This document shows positions 63,456-64,000 of a stretch of DNA of 64,000 nucleotides, piece after piece (position 1 is the first letter of the stretch; every line of letters begins with the position of its first letter). Made by a program: the position numbers and the translations under genes. Source of the stretch: Burkholderiales bacterium (GTDB lineage Bacteria > Pseudomonadota > Gammaproteobacteria > Burkholderiales > Burkholderiaceae_C); NCBI GenBank assembly GCA_028868825.1, contig JAGWTU010000010.1, forward strand, positions 62,001 to 126,000, in the 5' to 3' direction. The notes beneath the pieces were generated by a model. It had not been told where the DNA came from. It saw only the letters and a program-made list of their open reading frames with translations, and made no database searches.

Positions 63456-63962
63456 CTAGCGGTCCAGTTCGCGCACCGCGACGCGGCCGGTCTCGAGATC
63501 GATGTCGGTCTGCAGCAGCAGCTCCAGCGGCACCGGCTGCGCCCAGAGCTGGCCCGAGATGCGGAAACCGATCTGGTTGTGATGGTCCATCTGCGCCTCG
63601 GACAGCACGGCCTCGACGGTCAGCGTCTCGGGCAGGATGCGCGGCTCGTGGTCGACGATGGCCTGGCGCACGCGCGCCTGCAGCACCAGCGGGTCGATCG
63701 TCGATGCCGTCAGCCCGGACAGCGCCGGCAGGCCGAAATTCAGCACCGAATCGCGCGCCTGCGGCGCCGCGCTCCAGTCGATGCCGGCGCCCGGCGCCGT
63801 CGTGTTGAAGAGCCAGACGAGATCGCGCAGCACGAGCTCGCGCATGCGCGTGCGGCCGATCACGCGCGCCTCGGCGCTTTCGTGGCGCGAGCCGACGTCG
63901 TCGTCGGTCAGCCGGTCGAGCAGCGCCGGCTGCAGGCGGTCCTGGGCCCGCAGCGTCGCCAT
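63456..63962 (-). CDS. tssE: T6SS baseplate subunit TssE (gp25-like)
   Basis: A 168-residue gp25/GpW-family baseplate protein that helps initiate sheath assembly. The conserved core includes RELVLRDLVWLFNTTAP, the SVLNFGLPAL segment and AIVDHEPRILPETLTVEAV; the family EPR motif is present in HEPRI. The ATG at 63962 overlaps the stop of the preceding gene (TGATG), indicating an operon running in from beyond the right edge of the window. Confidence 0.93.
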   Translation of the reverse strand: MATLRAQDRLQPALLDRLTDDDVGSRHESAEARVIGRTRMRELVLRDLVWLFNTTAPGAGIDWSAAPQARDSVLNFGLPALSGLTASTIDPLVLQARVRQAIVDHEPRILPETLTVEAVLSEAQMDHHNQIGFRISGQLWAQPVPLELLLQTDIDLETGRVAVRELDR

Positions 63963-64000
63963 CAGCAGGCCGCCTGCGCGGCTTCGGCCAGCGTCACCGA
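63962..64000 (-). CDS. C-terminal end of the gene upstream of tssE (probably a T6SS component)
   Basis: Only the last 12 codons and the TGA are in the window, encoding SVTLAEAAQAAC. The stop overlaps the tssE start. In H1-type T6SS loci this position is held by tagJ (impE), so that is the best guess, made on gene order only; the residues themselves are not diagnostic. Confidence 0.45.
   Translation of the reverse strand, partial: SVTLAEAAQAAC

Overview
The window looks like chromosomal DNA of a high-GC betaproteobacterium of the order Burkholderiales, in the Rubrivivax/Leptothrix/Ideonella neighbourhood. This is inferred from very high GC with strong GC3 bias, the gmk-rpoZ-spoT order, a heme-fused NirK, and a NorR/sigma54-controlled nor operon. 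No insertion sequence, integrase, tRNA, rRNA or CRISPR array was seen. Genes are packed tightly: no gene-free gap exceeds about 250 bp.

Layout. (1) 1-15150, housekeeping and signalling: the 5' end of a secreted-protein gene, ferredoxin-NADP reductase, and two large related hybrid histidine kinases bracketing gmk-rpoZ-spoT. Then come an orphan ParA with a peroxiredoxin, a small lipoprotein, a two-domain VOC protein and greB. (2) 15168-24180, the first type VI secretion (T6SS) block, all on the minus strand: a 106-aa protein, a PAAR protein, a methyltransferase, tssK, tssL, tssM and tagF. (3) 24291-36295, a denitrification island. One minus-strand unit is nirK, a NirV-like protein and a SCO-family protein. 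A second is norC-norB-norE-norF-norQ-norD plus a DUF3079 protein. norR is divergent, and a ccoG-like gene follows it. (4) 36507-41258, a plus-strand trio of hybrid kinase, outer-membrane barrel and small PstS-like protein. (5) 41224-45428, a chemotaxis group without CheA: soluble PAS-MCP, triple-CheW protein, CheR, CheD; then an MFS exporter. (6) 46904-64000, the second T6SS block: PP2C phosphatase, FHA protein, two unknown genes, vgrG, a divergent TssB/TssC-like fusion, three unknown genes, clpV (tssH), tssG, tssF, tssE and the last codons of another gene.

Regulation readable from the DNA. The norC promoter has a consensus-spaced sigma54 element and three GGT-N7-ACC NorR sites within the norC-norR intergenic region. 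nirK has an FNR/DNR-type box and, about 41 bp downstream at the predicted transcription start, a near-consensus 23-bp NsrR operator. A second NsrR operator with identical arm cores lies upstream of ccoG. Nitrite reduction, NO reduction and the ferredoxin-like membrane protein are therefore probably coordinated by low oxygen and NO.

The two T6SS blocks together supply the membrane complex (TssL, TssM), baseplate (TssE, F, G, K), ClpV, VgrG/PAAR spike and post-translational regulators (FHA, PP2C, TagF). TssA, the ordinary TssB and TssC, Hcp, TssJ and a PpkA kinase are not in the window. The gene order tssE-tssF-tssG-clpV suggests the rest lies just past position 64000. The most unusual items are the TssB/TssC-like fusion, the unknown genes around vgrG and clpV, and the kinase/barrel/PstS-like trio.
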